The notes under the pieces: model-generated
The model's database searches: none
Told to the model about the DNA's origin: nothing
What the model saw: the letters and a program-made list of their open reading frames with translations, nothing else
DNA from: Bacillota bacterium
GTDB lineage: Bacteria > Bacillota > Clostridia > Acetivibrionales > DSM-1351
Direction: 5' to 3'
Assembly (NCBI GenBank): GCA_023400235.1
Contig: JAEXFI010000041.1
Location: 77,346-141,345 of the forward strand
Length of the DNA stretch: 64,000 nt
In this document: one piece after another, positions 34,148 to 42,629 of the stretch
Layout of the letters: each line of letters opens with the position of its first letter
How positions within the stretch are numbered: the stretch's first letter is position 1
Made by a program: the position numbers and the translations under genes

Positions 34148-34960
34148 CTATTTCTTGTATACTGCCGGCATGACACACCTGTACCCCGACTCCTCCCTGC
34201 TAATAGATTCGGAGTGCCCTATAAAAAGAAAACCACCCTCCTCAGTGCTTTCATAAAACTTATTTATCAATTTGCGCTTTGTTTCAGCGTCAAAATATAT
34301 CATTACATTCCTGCAAAAAATAACATGAAATTTTCTTCGGAACGGAAATTGCTCCGTCATAAGATTAAATCTCCGAAAGATGACTTCCTTGCTGATTCTG
34401 TCACATATCTTGTAGTTTTCATCAGGTTGAGCTGTGAAATACCTTTTTTTCCACTTCTCCGGCACTGCGGATAAGTCTTCTTTTGAATACCTTCCCTCCA
34501 CCGCTTTGTTTAAAGCTTTAGTTGATATATCCGTGGCCAGTATCCTTGTATCCCACTCCAGCTTTGAAGGGCCAAAATGATCATCCAGCAGCATAGCAAG
34601 GGTGTAAGGCTCCTGGCCTGTCGAACACCCCGCGCTCCAGATGCCCATATCCTTTTTTTTGGTGCATACCCGTTCAAGATAAGGCAGTACATTATTTCTG
34701 AAATAATCAAAGTGCTGGTTTTCTCTCATAAAATATGTATGATTCGTGGTCAGCCTGTCAATCATGGCTACAGCAGCCTGTCCGGTCTTATCGGAGATTA
34801 TGTGGTTCATATAATCAGTAAAGCTGGCATAGTTGTTATCGGAGAGATAATTTACCAACCTTCCGGCTACCAGTGATTTTTTTTGGGTCAGATTCACACC
34901 ATAGTTATCCTTAACATAGTTTACCAGATCAGTAAACTCCTTTTGCGTAATTTGCCTCAT
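34148..34960 (-). CDS. cheR: Chemoreceptor glutamate methyltransferase CheR
   Basis: 270 residues, SAM-dependent methylation of MCP glutamates for adaptation. N-terminal CheR_N helices (about 1-75) and methyltransferase domain with WSAGCSTGQEPYTLAM (SAM site), ATDIS, and FHVIFCRNVMIYFD. SD GAGAGG before ATG. No cheB, cheC or cheD in the cluster, so demethylation must be encoded elsewhere or be absent. Confidence 0.95.
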   Translation of the reverse strand: MRQITQKEFTDLVNYVKDNYGVNLTQKKSLVAGRLVNYLSDNNYASFTDYMNHIISDKTGQAAVAMIDRLTTNHTYFMRENQHFDYFRNNVLPYLERVCTKKKDMGIWSAGCSTGQEPYTLAMLLDDHFGPSKLEWDTRILATDISTKALNKAVEGRYSKEDLSAVPEKWKKRYFTAQPDENYKICDRISKEVIFRRFNLMTEQFPFRRKFHVIFCRNVMIYFDAETKRKLINKFYESTEEGGFLFIGHSESISREESGYRCVMPAVYKK

Positions 34961-35039
34961 ATTTTACCTCTCAAGCCGGGTGGCACGTGAATAAAGTGCC
35001 GAAGAGTACGGAACTCCTCGACACCTTATCATTAAGCCT

Positions 35040-36875
35040 CTAGTATTTTCCGTAGTCCTTGTCATCCAGTGATATTTTCAGCTTTGAGGCTGCGGCCTCC
35101 TCATGGACACCTGAAAACTCCTTGTTTTTTCTCTTATCAATCATTCCCTCAATTATTTTGAGCATTTCAGGTGTAAGAGTCTCATTAGAGGTATAGGACG
35201 TCTTAACCTTTTTCAATCTGAATCTTGATACTGATTCCTTAAGCATATCTGCCTGTCCTGATAATTCCTCACTGGCTGCGGCACATTCCTCGGCAGTTGC
35301 AGAATTGGTCTGTACAACCTGGGCAACCTGTTCAATGGCCGTATTGATCTGGGATATACCTGTGGCCTGCTCATTTGATGCCGCTGCAATATCTCCAACC
35401 AGAGCTGCCGCCTTGGACACTCCACCCACTATCTCATCCAGGGCTGCTGCCGTATCGTTTGCAATTCTTGTACCGACCTCAACCTTCTTGATGGAGCCCT
35501 CTATCATCTCAGTGGTCTCCTTAGCCGCATTGGCACTTCTTGCAGCAAGATTTCTTACCTCCTCAGCCACCACTGCAAAGCCTTTTCCGTGCTGCCCCGC
35601 CCTTGCAGCTTCTACTGCAGCATTTAAGGCAAGTATGTTTGTCTGGAAGGCGATTTCGTCAATTACCTTTATTATTTTGGATATATTTGAGGAGGATTCA
35701 TTAATCTCCGCCATAGCCTTAACCATTTCCTGCATTTGTGAATTTCCTTTAGCGGCATTCTCTTTTGCCGATATGGCAAGCTCATTGGCCAGACTTGCAT
35801 TCTGGGCATTCTGTCTGGTTTGAGCGGCAACCTGTGTCATTGAAGATGTTATTTCCTCGACTGAGCTTGCCTGCTCAGTTGAGCCCTGAGACAGCATCTG
35901 GCTGGATGAGGACACCTGTCTTGCTCCAAGTGCCACCTGTTCGGATGCAAGGTTTATATTTCCCAATACTTCATTATTTGTTTCAATCATTTCACTGAGT
36001 TTTTTACCCAGCAGGTCCTTATCCGACCTGACCTTGACGTCAATGGTCAGATCTCCCGACGCCATTCTCTCAACAATGACAGCCTGTCCCCTGATATTTT
36101 CCACCATTTTGGAGAAAGAGAGCATAAGTGTGCCTATTTCATCTTTAGATTCAGCTTGGACATTTACTTCCACATCTCCGATTGCGAGCCTGTCTGCTGC
36201 CTCAACCAGCTTTTTGACAGGATTGCTTATAATCCTGGATATGAACAGGCCAAGTCCCACAGCCAGAACCATTCCCACTGCAATAAATGCAATCATCATG
36301 ACAGTGGCCGTCTGGGCTGCGCTGTCGTTGCTCTTTGACTTATTGCTGGCGTCGTCCACCTTTAGCTTGAACAGATTGTCAAAGTGAGCCTGTATGTTTT
36401 TATTCAGCTCATCCCCTTTTGTTTTCGTAAGCTGATGGGCTTCAGCGCTCTTGTTGGACAATGCCAGGTCTGTAACCTGTTTGGTGTAAGGCAGGAAGTC
36501 TTCATCCACTGTTTTGACCAGCGCATTGTATTCCGAGCTGACCTGGCTGCTGATAATGTTTTTGCCGAAGTTGTCCAGTGCAGCTTGCATTTCCTCCAGG
36601 AAATCATTGATTTTTGTCATATTTTCATTCATGGATTGAGCATCTGTATTGATTATAATGTTTAGCATGTTCAGCCTTGCTCTTTGATATTTCTCATTTG
36701 CCGTAGCCAGATCGGTAATCGGAACAGTATTTATTTCATACAATTCCGTGTCGGCATCATTAATGTTAGCAATATTTATAATGCCTACCACTCCCACAAT
36801 ACCCGCTATCAATGCAACAACAATGAACCCCGCAATCAGCTTTGCTGCGATTTTCATATTTTTAAACCAACTCAT
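35040..36875 (-). CDS. Methyl-accepting chemotaxis protein
   Basis: 611 residues. TM1 about 12-34 (LIAGFIVVALIAGIVGVVGI), extracytoplasmic four-helix-bundle sensor (about 35-190), TM2 about 192-213, HAMP (about 214-270) and the signalling domain with the conserved tip IDEIAFQTNILALNAAVEA. No C-terminal pentapeptide tether for CheR. The sensor resembles 4HB_MCP; ligand unknown. Confidence 0.95.
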   Translation of the reverse strand: MSWFKNMKIAAKLIAGFIVVALIAGIVGVVGIINIANINDADTELYEINTVPITDLATANEKYQRARLNMLNIIINTDAQSMNENMTKINDFLEEMQAALDNFGKNIISSQVSSEYNALVKTVDEDFLPYTKQVTDLALSNKSAEAHQLTKTKGDELNKNIQAHFDNLFKLKVDDASNKSKSNDSAAQTATVMMIAFIAVGMVLAVGLGLFISRIISNPVKKLVEAADRLAIGDVEVNVQAESKDEIGTLMLSFSKMVENIRGQAVIVERMASGDLTIDVKVRSDKDLLGKKLSEMIETNNEVLGNINLASEQVALGARQVSSSSQMLSQGSTEQASSVEEITSSMTQVAAQTRQNAQNASLANELAISAKENAAKGNSQMQEMVKAMAEINESSSNISKIIKVIDEIAFQTNILALNAAVEAARAGQHGKGFAVVAEEVRNLAARSANAAKETTEMIEGSIKKVEVGTRIANDTAAALDEIVGGVSKAAALVGDIAAASNEQATGISQINTAIEQVAQVVQTNSATAEECAAASEELSGQADMLKESVSRFRLKKVKTSYTSNETLTPEMLKIIEGMIDKRKNKEFSGVHEEAAASKLKISLDDKDYGKY

Positions 36876-36962
36876 AAAAAGCCCCCTGTCCAGATAATTT
36901 TTCTGAAAATTTTTCTGCTATGCCGTTAATTTTAGTATCTTTAGTTAATGAATTGCAGCGGA

Positions 36963-37466
36963 TCAGGCCTGTGCAAGGCTGCTCAGCATTTCCGTCTCAT
37001 CTGTGCTGAAAATTTTGCCGCAGTCCAAAAGCAGCTTTACTTCACTTCCTATTTTGCCTATTCCTTTGACATATTTGTTGTTAAAGCCGGTTTTTGCATC
37101 CGGCGGCAGCATAATGTTCTCATCGTCTATGGATACCACCTCGCATACCGTGTCAACGATCATACCAATGGAGGTGTCATTTATGTCTATGACAATAATA
37201 CACGTCCTGTCGGTATATTGCAGCGGTTCCTTTCTGAACCTTAGTCTCACATCCATTACAGGTATTATTTTCCCCCTCAGGTTGATAATTCCTTTAAGAT
37301 AATCCGGCAGTTCCGGCACCTGTGTTATGGGCTGTATTCCAATAATTTCGGTAACATATTTGATTTCTATGCCGTAATCTTCTCCTCCCAGTGTAAATGT
37401 CAAAAATCTTCCCTTTTGCGTATCCTCGTTTTGAATCTCAAAGTTATCCTCCAATACCGAAGCCAT
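36963..37466 (-). CDS. cheW: Chemotaxis coupling protein CheW
   Basis: 167 residues, slightly long, with the CheW fold: FLTFTLGGEDYGIEIKYVTEIIG, LPDYLKGIINLRGKIIPVMDVR, and VDTVCEVVSIDDENIMLPP. Bridges MCP and CheA. Lies between mcp and cheA, 12 bp from the cheA stop. Confidence 0.95.
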   Translation of the reverse strand: MASVLEDNFEIQNEDTQKGRFLTFTLGGEDYGIEIKYVTEIIGIQPITQVPELPDYLKGIINLRGKIIPVMDVRLRFRKEPLQYTDRTCIIVIDINDTSIGMIVDTVCEVVSIDDENIMLPPDAKTGFNNKYVKGIGKIGSEVKLLLDCGKIFSTDETEMLSSLAQA

Positions 37467-37478
37467 GGCGCTCTCCTT

Positions 37479-39506
37479 TCATCGTTTATTATTTATTAGG
37501 CTTGCTATATCAATTATCAGGCTTATACTGCCGTCACCCAATAACGTACATCCAGAAATACCCTGCACCTTTTTCAAATATTGAGGCAGTGCCTTTACAA
37601 CCACCTGTTGCTCTCCTATGAGCTTGTCAACAAAAATGCATACACCTTCGTTTTCACTTTCAACCAGGATCAAAATCCCCTCCTCCAGTCTGTCTGTTCC
37701 CGGGAGGATATTAAAATGTCTATGTAACCTTATGATGGGGCGGCACTGCCCCCGGATCATGATCATCTCATTATTTTCCGGATCTTTTATGACATCAGCT
37801 TGTGTGATATTGAGAGATTCCCGTATGGACGCTATAGGAATAGTATAGGTGGCATTGCCCACTCTAACCGTCATGCCGTCCATAATTGCCAGTGTCAGGG
37901 GGATTTTCATGGAGATGGTTGTACCTCCCCCCGGCTTGCTGTCAATCAGCACTCCGCCGTTAACCTTGTCCATATCCTTGAGCACCACATCCATTCCAAC
38001 TCCGCGCCCTGAAAATTCTGTAACTTCCTCTTTAGTGGAAAATCCAGGCAATAGAATGATGGAATATATCTCCCTGTCTGACATTTCACTGACTGGCCGC
38101 TGTAAAAGCTTGCACTCTGCGGCTTTCTGAATTATCCTTTCTTTGTCCAGCCCTCTTCCGTCATCCTTCAGAATAATCCAGACATCTCCTCCTGAATGCT
38201 TTGCTTCCAGCGTTATCCTGCCTGCCTCCTCCTTGCCCTTTAACACTCGTTCCTCAGCCGATTCAATTCCATGATCTATGGCATTTCGAATCAAATGAAT
38301 CAAAGGGTCGGAAATATGCTCAATTATATTTTTATCTACCTCGGTTTCTTCCCCGATTATTTCAAAGTTGATTCCCTTGTCCAGCTTCCTGGACATATCC
38401 CTGACAATTCTGTTCATTTTTTGGAAGGTCATGGACAGGGGCACCATCCTCATGGACATGACAATGTCCTGAAGCTCTCCCGTTATTTTTTTCAAATGCC
38501 GGGCGGCCTTCCGGAAACCTTCCAGTTCAAGGCCTTTGAGCTCAGGATTTTGAGTGACCATTGACTCTGATATGACCAGCTCTCCCACTACGTCCATCAA
38601 TTTATTCATTTTTTGAATATTTACACTTATGAAATTTTGCTTTGAAAGGTTTGACATTTTACTGTCTGAGAAGTTATTCTCCTCACCGCTCTGAAGTTTA
38701 CAGGATTCCCGGGGTTCACAGCCATCTGCGCCGGCAGCTGCAGCATTGTCCGCTTCCGTAAGAGTCTCACTCCTGCCTTCTTCTGATGCAGCCCCAGTCC
38801 TGCTTTCAATAGTCAGCTCCTTAAGGAACATGGTCTCTTCCAGAAGCTGCCTCACTTCACTTTCAGGCTGAGTACTGTCAAACATCACAGTCAGGCCACT
38901 TTCCTGAATTTTTTTGTTACAGCTTTCAGTATCTGAAATGTCCTCCGGAATATGGCAGATATTCATTGCCACGTGCGCAAGTGCATGAATAACCGAAAAT
39001 GCTCTGAGATTCTCCATCTGGCAATCTTCCTCAAAGATTATTTTCGCCATGTAGGAATAATTCTTAGCCACTGTCTCTTCAGTCCTGAAACCACCCAGCT
39101 TCAACTGATTTAAAAATTCTGCAAGTGTCCGGGTGATACTTGTGGGGTCTCCATCGGCCCCCGACTTGTTCTTTATCTTGTTTACCTCACTGCATACAAA
39201 ATCTATGACCTTCAGCATCAGGTCCGTCAGTTGCAGGTAGTCAGCCTTGTCAGGTTTCTTCTCCCTGAGATAATAGAATACATCTTCAACAGAATGCGCC
39301 AAGGTGGATATATTGTTAAAGCTCATCATTGCCGAAGAGCCCTTTAAGGTGTGCATAATCCTGAAAATTTCGTTTATGTTGCTCTCAAGCCCGTTTTTCT
39401 TTTCACTGTATAAAATTATTTGTTCAAGTTCCTCAATGAGTTGAACAGTTTCAAAAACAAACATGTCCTGCATTGGTTCAGTATTGATGAAGTCCAAGTT
39501 AGCCAC
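37479..39506 (-). CDS. cheA: Chemotaxis histidine kinase CheA
   Basis: 675 residues. P1 Hpt domain with phospho-acceptor His52 (RIMHTLKGSSAMM), a P2-like CheY-binding region (about 150-230), a low-complexity linker, P3 dimerisation (about 290-355), P4 ATPase with LIRNAIDHGIE, DDGRGLD and FSGRGVGMDVV, and P5 CheW-like domain at the end. Complete. Directly upstream of cheW in the operon. Confidence 0.95.
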   Translation of the reverse strand: MANLDFINTEPMQDMFVFETVQLIEELEQIILYSEKKNGLESNINEIFRIMHTLKGSSAMMSFNNISTLAHSVEDVFYYLREKKPDKADYLQLTDLMLKVIDFVCSEVNKIKNKSGADGDPTSITRTLAEFLNQLKLGGFRTEETVAKNYSYMAKIIFEEDCQMENLRAFSVIHALAHVAMNICHIPEDISDTESCNKKIQESGLTVMFDSTQPESEVRQLLEETMFLKELTIESRTGAASEEGRSETLTEADNAAAAGADGCEPRESCKLQSGEENNFSDSKMSNLSKQNFISVNIQKMNKLMDVVGELVISESMVTQNPELKGLELEGFRKAARHLKKITGELQDIVMSMRMVPLSMTFQKMNRIVRDMSRKLDKGINFEIIGEETEVDKNIIEHISDPLIHLIRNAIDHGIESAEERVLKGKEEAGRITLEAKHSGGDVWIILKDDGRGLDKERIIQKAAECKLLQRPVSEMSDREIYSIILLPGFSTKEEVTEFSGRGVGMDVVLKDMDKVNGGVLIDSKPGGGTTISMKIPLTLAIMDGMTVRVGNATYTIPIASIRESLNITQADVIKDPENNEMIMIRGQCRPIIRLHRHFNILPGTDRLEEGILILVESENEGVCIFVDKLIGEQQVVVKALPQYLKKVQGISGCTLLGDGSISLIIDIASLINNKR

Positions 39507-39545
39507 CTCGTATTTTTGTTAGTCAGCAATTTTCGACATTTTTCT

Positions 39546-39929
39546 CTATGCCTGTCCACCGGCTTCACTTTTATATTTTCCAAGTGCCTTGATTATGCTC
39601 TCTTCCTTGAAAGGCTTTACAATAAATCCTGAGGCTCCCACCATTATTGCCTCCCTTATGTGGCTTTCCTGACCCAGAGCAGATATCATGACTATCTTGC
39701 TGCCGGGGTTGATTTCCTTTATTGCCTTGACAGCCTCGATACCGTCTACTTCCGGCATGGTAATATCCATTGTCACAAGGTCCGGTGTCAGTTCTTTGTA
39801 TTTCTGTATGGCTATCCTTCCATTTTCGGCCTCTCCTACTACTGTGAAGCCGTTTTTCTCCAGTATTAATTTCAAAGCCTGTCTCATAAAAATTGCATCA
39901 TCTACAACCAGAACTTTAGACATAAGCAT
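39546..39929 (-). CDS. cheY: Response regulator CheY
   Basis: 127 residues, single receiver domain. Acidic pair DD (10-11), phospho-acceptor Asp55 in LVTMDITMP, switch Ser in VMISALGQ and Lys in FIVKPF. First gene of the chemotaxis cluster. SD AAGGAT fits ATG 39929; a second ATG is two codons on. The promoter must lie in 39930-40100, the region holding the inverted site next to the recombinase. Confidence 0.93.
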   Translation of the reverse strand: MLMSKVLVVDDAIFMRQALKLILEKNGFTVVGEAENGRIAIQKYKELTPDLVTMDITMPEVDGIEAVKAIKEINPGSKIVMISALGQESHIREAIMVGASGFIVKPFKEESIIKALGKYKSEAGGQA

Positions 39930-39987
39930 GCACCATCCTTATAGTAAAAATAAAGTATCTAGAATATATTTACATAATCCAATTATT

Positions 39988-40019
39988 TAATGTAACAATA
40001 TTATTATTATGTTACATTA
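39988..40019. repeat. Near-palindromic 32-bp site, left of the recombinase
   Basis: Perfect 10-bp arms TAATGTAACA and TGTTACATTA around an AT-rich 12-bp centre. Its reverse complement matches the site at 40846-40877 at 29 of 32 positions. The arm/core layout resembles tyrosine-recombinase core sites, though the centre is longer than the usual 6-8 bp. It is 59 bp upstream of cheY and could instead be an operator. Confidence 0.65.
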
Positions 40020-40210
40020 TTTTTTTCTCATAAGTGCACAATATAACTGCCATGTGGCCATATGTATTTTTCAAAACCTTAAAAAAATTTAAATTATAAA
40101 TGTATTAAAACCTTAAATATATGCTATAATAGTTTCATTAATTTCAATTACATTAATTTACAATTATTGATAAAATTTTACAAAGAATTGCAAACTCGGA
40201 GGAAGTTACC

Positions 40211-40771
40211 ATGACAGTTGAACCCATACGAAATAAGACAAAAATTAAGCAGATTTATTATTTTTTAAATGGTAAAGACCCCAAATACGGACTGCTATTT
40301 AAATTTGGATTGAACACGGGTTTGAGAATAAGCGATATTCTGTCGGTAAGAGTGAAAGATATTCTGAATGAAAAAGGTGAGTATCGTGATTATCTGACCT
40401 TAAAGGAAATGAAAACCGGGAAAGAGAAAAAAATCAAATTAAACGATTCCCTTCGTAAAAACATCAATTCTTATATAAAAATTTCCAAATTAAAGTATGA
40501 TGCATACTTGTTTTCCAGTCAAAAAGGCGGATATATAGGCAGAGTACAAGCTTATAGGGTTTTAAAGGAAGCGGCGGTCTTCTGTAATGTGGAAAATTTC
40601 GGAACCCATAGTCTGAGAAAAACCTGGGGCTATTGGACTTATAACATGTCAAAATATAATGTTGGTTTGATAATGGATACCTTCAATCATAGTTCTCAAA
40701 GTATTACCCTCAGGTATATAGGTATTAACCAGGACCAGAAGGATGAGCTGTATTCCTTGGTCCAGTTTTAA
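40211..40771 (+). CDS. Short tyrosine recombinase (catalytic domain only)
   Basis: 186 residues with the full catalytic set: Arg39 (LRISD), Lys in the beta-hairpin (about 68-71), His133-x-x-Arg136 (HSLRKTW), His160 (FNHSS) and nucleophile Tyr169 (LRYIGI). It lacks the N-terminal SAM-like arm-binding domain of XerC/D and phage integrases, as do some small clostridial recombinases. SD GGAGG precedes ATG; an extended -10 TGCTATAAT at about 40122-40130 is the likely promoter. It is on the plus strand amid minus-strand genes and flanked by inverted near-palindromic sites. Confidence 0.85.
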   Translation: MTVEPIRNKTKIKQIYYFLNGKDPKYGLLFKFGLNTGLRISDILSVRVKDILNEKGEYRDYLTLKEMKTGKEKKIKLNDSLRKNINSYIKISKLKYDAYLFSSQKGGYIGRVQAYRVLKEAAVFCNVENFGTHSLRKTWGYWTYNMSKYNVGLIMDTFNHSSQSITLRYIGINQDQKDELYSLVQF

Positions 40772-40845
40772 CCTTTTTTGGATTAGCGCTTAAATATAGG
40801 TATAGAATTTGGTAAAATTATGTTGTATAATGACAAATAAGATGT

Positions 40846-40877
40846 TAATGTAACATAATAATAAAATTGATACGTTA
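40846..40877. repeat. Near-palindromic 32-bp site, right of the recombinase
   Basis: Left arm TAATGTAACA, 12-bp AT centre, right arm TGATACGTTA (two mismatches to a perfect palindrome). In inverted orientation relative to 39988-40019, with 29 of 32 identities. Between the recombinase stop and the shared terminator. Confidence 0.65.
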
Positions 40878-40887
40878 ATATTTTCCT

Positions 40888-40942
40888 CAAAAAAATAAAA
40901 GTGCCAATTATGCTTCATACATGCATAACTGTCACTTTTTTT
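40888..40942. terminator. Bidirectional terminator between recombinase and ksgA
   Basis: Stem AAAAGTG / CACTTTT with inner TTATGC / GCATAA, flanked by A-runs and T-runs on both strands. It ends both convergent genes. Confidence 0.85.
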
Positions 40943-40952
40943 ATTTTGCGTT

Positions 40953-41810
40953 TTACATTGACAACAGGTTTGACAGCTCTCCAAACTGTTGTACCGAAAG
41001 TACTTCCCCTCTTATATTTTCCTTAAGCCCCATACTTTCGAGAATTTTTTTCAACTGCTCCTTATCCCTCTGAAGAAAGCCTGCATTTGAGAGTCCGTTT
41101 ACAAGAGTCTTCCTCCGCTGTCCAAAGGATGCCTTTACAAGCCTGAAATACAGATTTTTGTCCTTTACCTGTACGGAGGGCTCTTCTAGTATATCCAGCC
41201 GTATTATTGTGGAATGTACTTCTGGCTGAGGAATAAAGCAATGTGGCGGAACATCAAATATTATGTCAGGGCTGGAATAAAACTGAACCGCCACGGACAA
41301 CGCTCCGTAATCCTTTGTACCCGGTCCTGCAACCATCCTTTGAGCAACCTCCCTTTGCACCATGAAAACCATTCCCTGTACACCCTTTACTTCCTCCAGG
41401 AATCTCATAATTATGGGAGTAGTAATATAATACGGAAGATTTGCAACTACCTTCACAGCCTTTGTGCCGAACTTCTGTCCATACTCTGCTATAATAGCAC
41501 CAATATCCGCTTTCATAACGTCGTTGTTTATTAGCTCTATATTTGAATACTCGCTCAAATTGTCGCGAAGAGCAGGTATGAGATGCTTATCTATCTCTAT
41601 GGCTGCAACTCCTCTAGCTCTATTTGCCAGTTCTTTTGTCATACTGCCTATACCCGGCCCAATCTCCAAAACCAGAGTATCCTTGTCAAGGCCTGCTGCG
41701 TCTACTATTTTCCTTACTACGCTATCGTCATTTAAAAAGTTCTGACCAAGAGACTTGGTCAACCTGAGGTTATGCTTTTTTATTACATCCAGTGTATTGT
41801 TTCTGCTCAT
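40953..41810 (-). CDS. rsmA: 16S rRNA dimethyladenosine transferase RsmA (KsgA)
   Basis: Dimethylates two adjacent adenines near the 3' end of 16S rRNA. About 285 residues from ATG 41810 (MSRNNTLDVIKKHNL). Motifs: LTKSLGQNFLND, VLEIGPGIGSMTKELA, NNDVM and the catalytic NLPYYITTPIIM. An in-frame GTG at 41837 with GGAG nearby would add MRSGGMEII, but those codons belong to the repeat shared with two other genes, so the later ATG is chosen. In Bacillus this gene follows yabE and rnmV; rnmV is not seen here. Confidence 0.95.
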   Translation of the reverse strand: MSRNNTLDVIKKHNLRLTKSLGQNFLNDDSVVRKIVDAAGLDKDTLVLEIGPGIGSMTKELANRARGVAAIEIDKHLIPALRDNLSEYSNIELINNDVMKADIGAIIAEYGQKFGTKAVKVVANLPYYITTPIIMRFLEEVKGVQGMVFMVQREVAQRMVAGPGTKDYGALSVAVQFYSSPDIIFDVPPHCFIPQPEVHSTIIRLDILEEPSVQVKDKNLYFRLVKASFGQRRKTLVNGLSNAGFLQRDKEQLKKILESMGLKENIRGEVLSVQQFGELSNLLSM

Positions 41811-41913
41811 TATTATTTCCATGCCCCCACTTCGCACAAAACTCCATGAAAGTCACGGCATGGAATCGGTGCCACATTTTTATCTGCTTCAAAATTTCTT
41901 TCAGCCTTTATCC
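41808..41913 (-). repeat. Leader-type repeat, copy A, abutting ksgA
   Basis: About 106 bp, nearly identical to copies at 46921-47030 and 57194-57302. On the minus strand it runs from a purine-rich start (GGATAAAGGCTGAAAG) to the gene's ATG. Arms TTCCATGCC and GGCATGGAA (plus 41857-41865 and 41817-41825) form a 9-bp stem that encloses an SD-like GGAG and a GTG codon. All three copies have the same orientation and all end exactly at a start codon. Could be a translational control element or a small mobile repeat. Confidence 0.85.
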
Positions 41914-41972
41914 TTCAAATAATTGATATTAATATTATTATATCTCATATACATGTTATTTGAAGGCCATTT

Positions 41973-42596
41973 TTATATTTTTCTGTATAATCGGTCAAAG
42001 GGATGAAATAATTCCAAAGTAAAATCAATTGCTTTAAATACAACGATGTATGCTATCAAGGAATAAATGGTATTTTCCCACCCAAATATAAAACCGGCTG
42101 CAACGACAATAACCAGATTCAGCAATATAAAATACTTGCTTGGGGAATAGTCTTTATTTATAAACCTTCCAGCTATCCTCCTGTGCTCTATGCCATCCAG
42201 GAAGCCTCCGTATTTAAGAATCAATCCCGACCCTACTCCAAGCAATATACCTCCCAGAATGGTAGACTGCAGTATGTCATAAGTTTCCCAGTTATCCGAA
42301 TTTATAGCGGAAATCCAATAAATAAGTGATGTCAATGCAAATATTATGGTTATTAGCTTCTGCTTTCCCCTGCGAAAATACTCAATGAGTATAAACGGGA
42401 AATTCAAAATAAAGATAATTGCACCCAAAGGTATCTCACTGATATAGCTCAATACCACAGAAACCCCTATCAGCCCTCCACCGATGAGATTATGCGCTTT
42501 AAAGAATACCTCAAGACCTACGGCGGTCATAATTGACCCCACAAGAACAAAAATGTATTTAATAATAACATAAGGAAGCATTCTTTTAAATTCCAT
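41973..42596 (-). CDS. YitT-like membrane protein lacking the C-terminal DUF2179 domain
   Basis: About 207 residues, five or six membrane helices. Family text: IGGGLIGVSVVLSYISEIPLG, GGILLGVGSGLILKYGGFLDG. Typical YitT proteins run to about 280 residues with a soluble DUF2179 domain; this one ends after the last helix (FHPFDRLYRKI), so it is a short form or a truncated gene. Start at 42596 with GGAGGTGG. Function unknown. Confidence 0.75.
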   Translation of the reverse strand: MEFKRMLPYVIIKYIFVLVGSIMTAVGLEVFFKAHNLIGGGLIGVSVVLSYISEIPLGAIIFILNFPFILIEYFRRGKQKLITIIFALTSLIYWISAINSDNWETYDILQSTILGGILLGVGSGLILKYGGFLDGIEHRRIAGRFINKDYSPSKYFILLNLVIVVAAGFIFGWENTIYSLIAYIVVFKAIDFTLELFHPFDRLYRKI

Positions 42597-42629
42597 AGAT
42601 CCACCTCCATTCAGCATCAAATATCATCC

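Noticed and set aside
41811..41837. GTG start adding MRSGGMEII to KsgA (and similarly to the genes at 46923 and 57196)
   Set aside because: The same nine codons precede three unrelated proteins because they belong to the repeat; the family start is at the following ATG. Not fully excluded, since GGAG is well spaced from the GTG.
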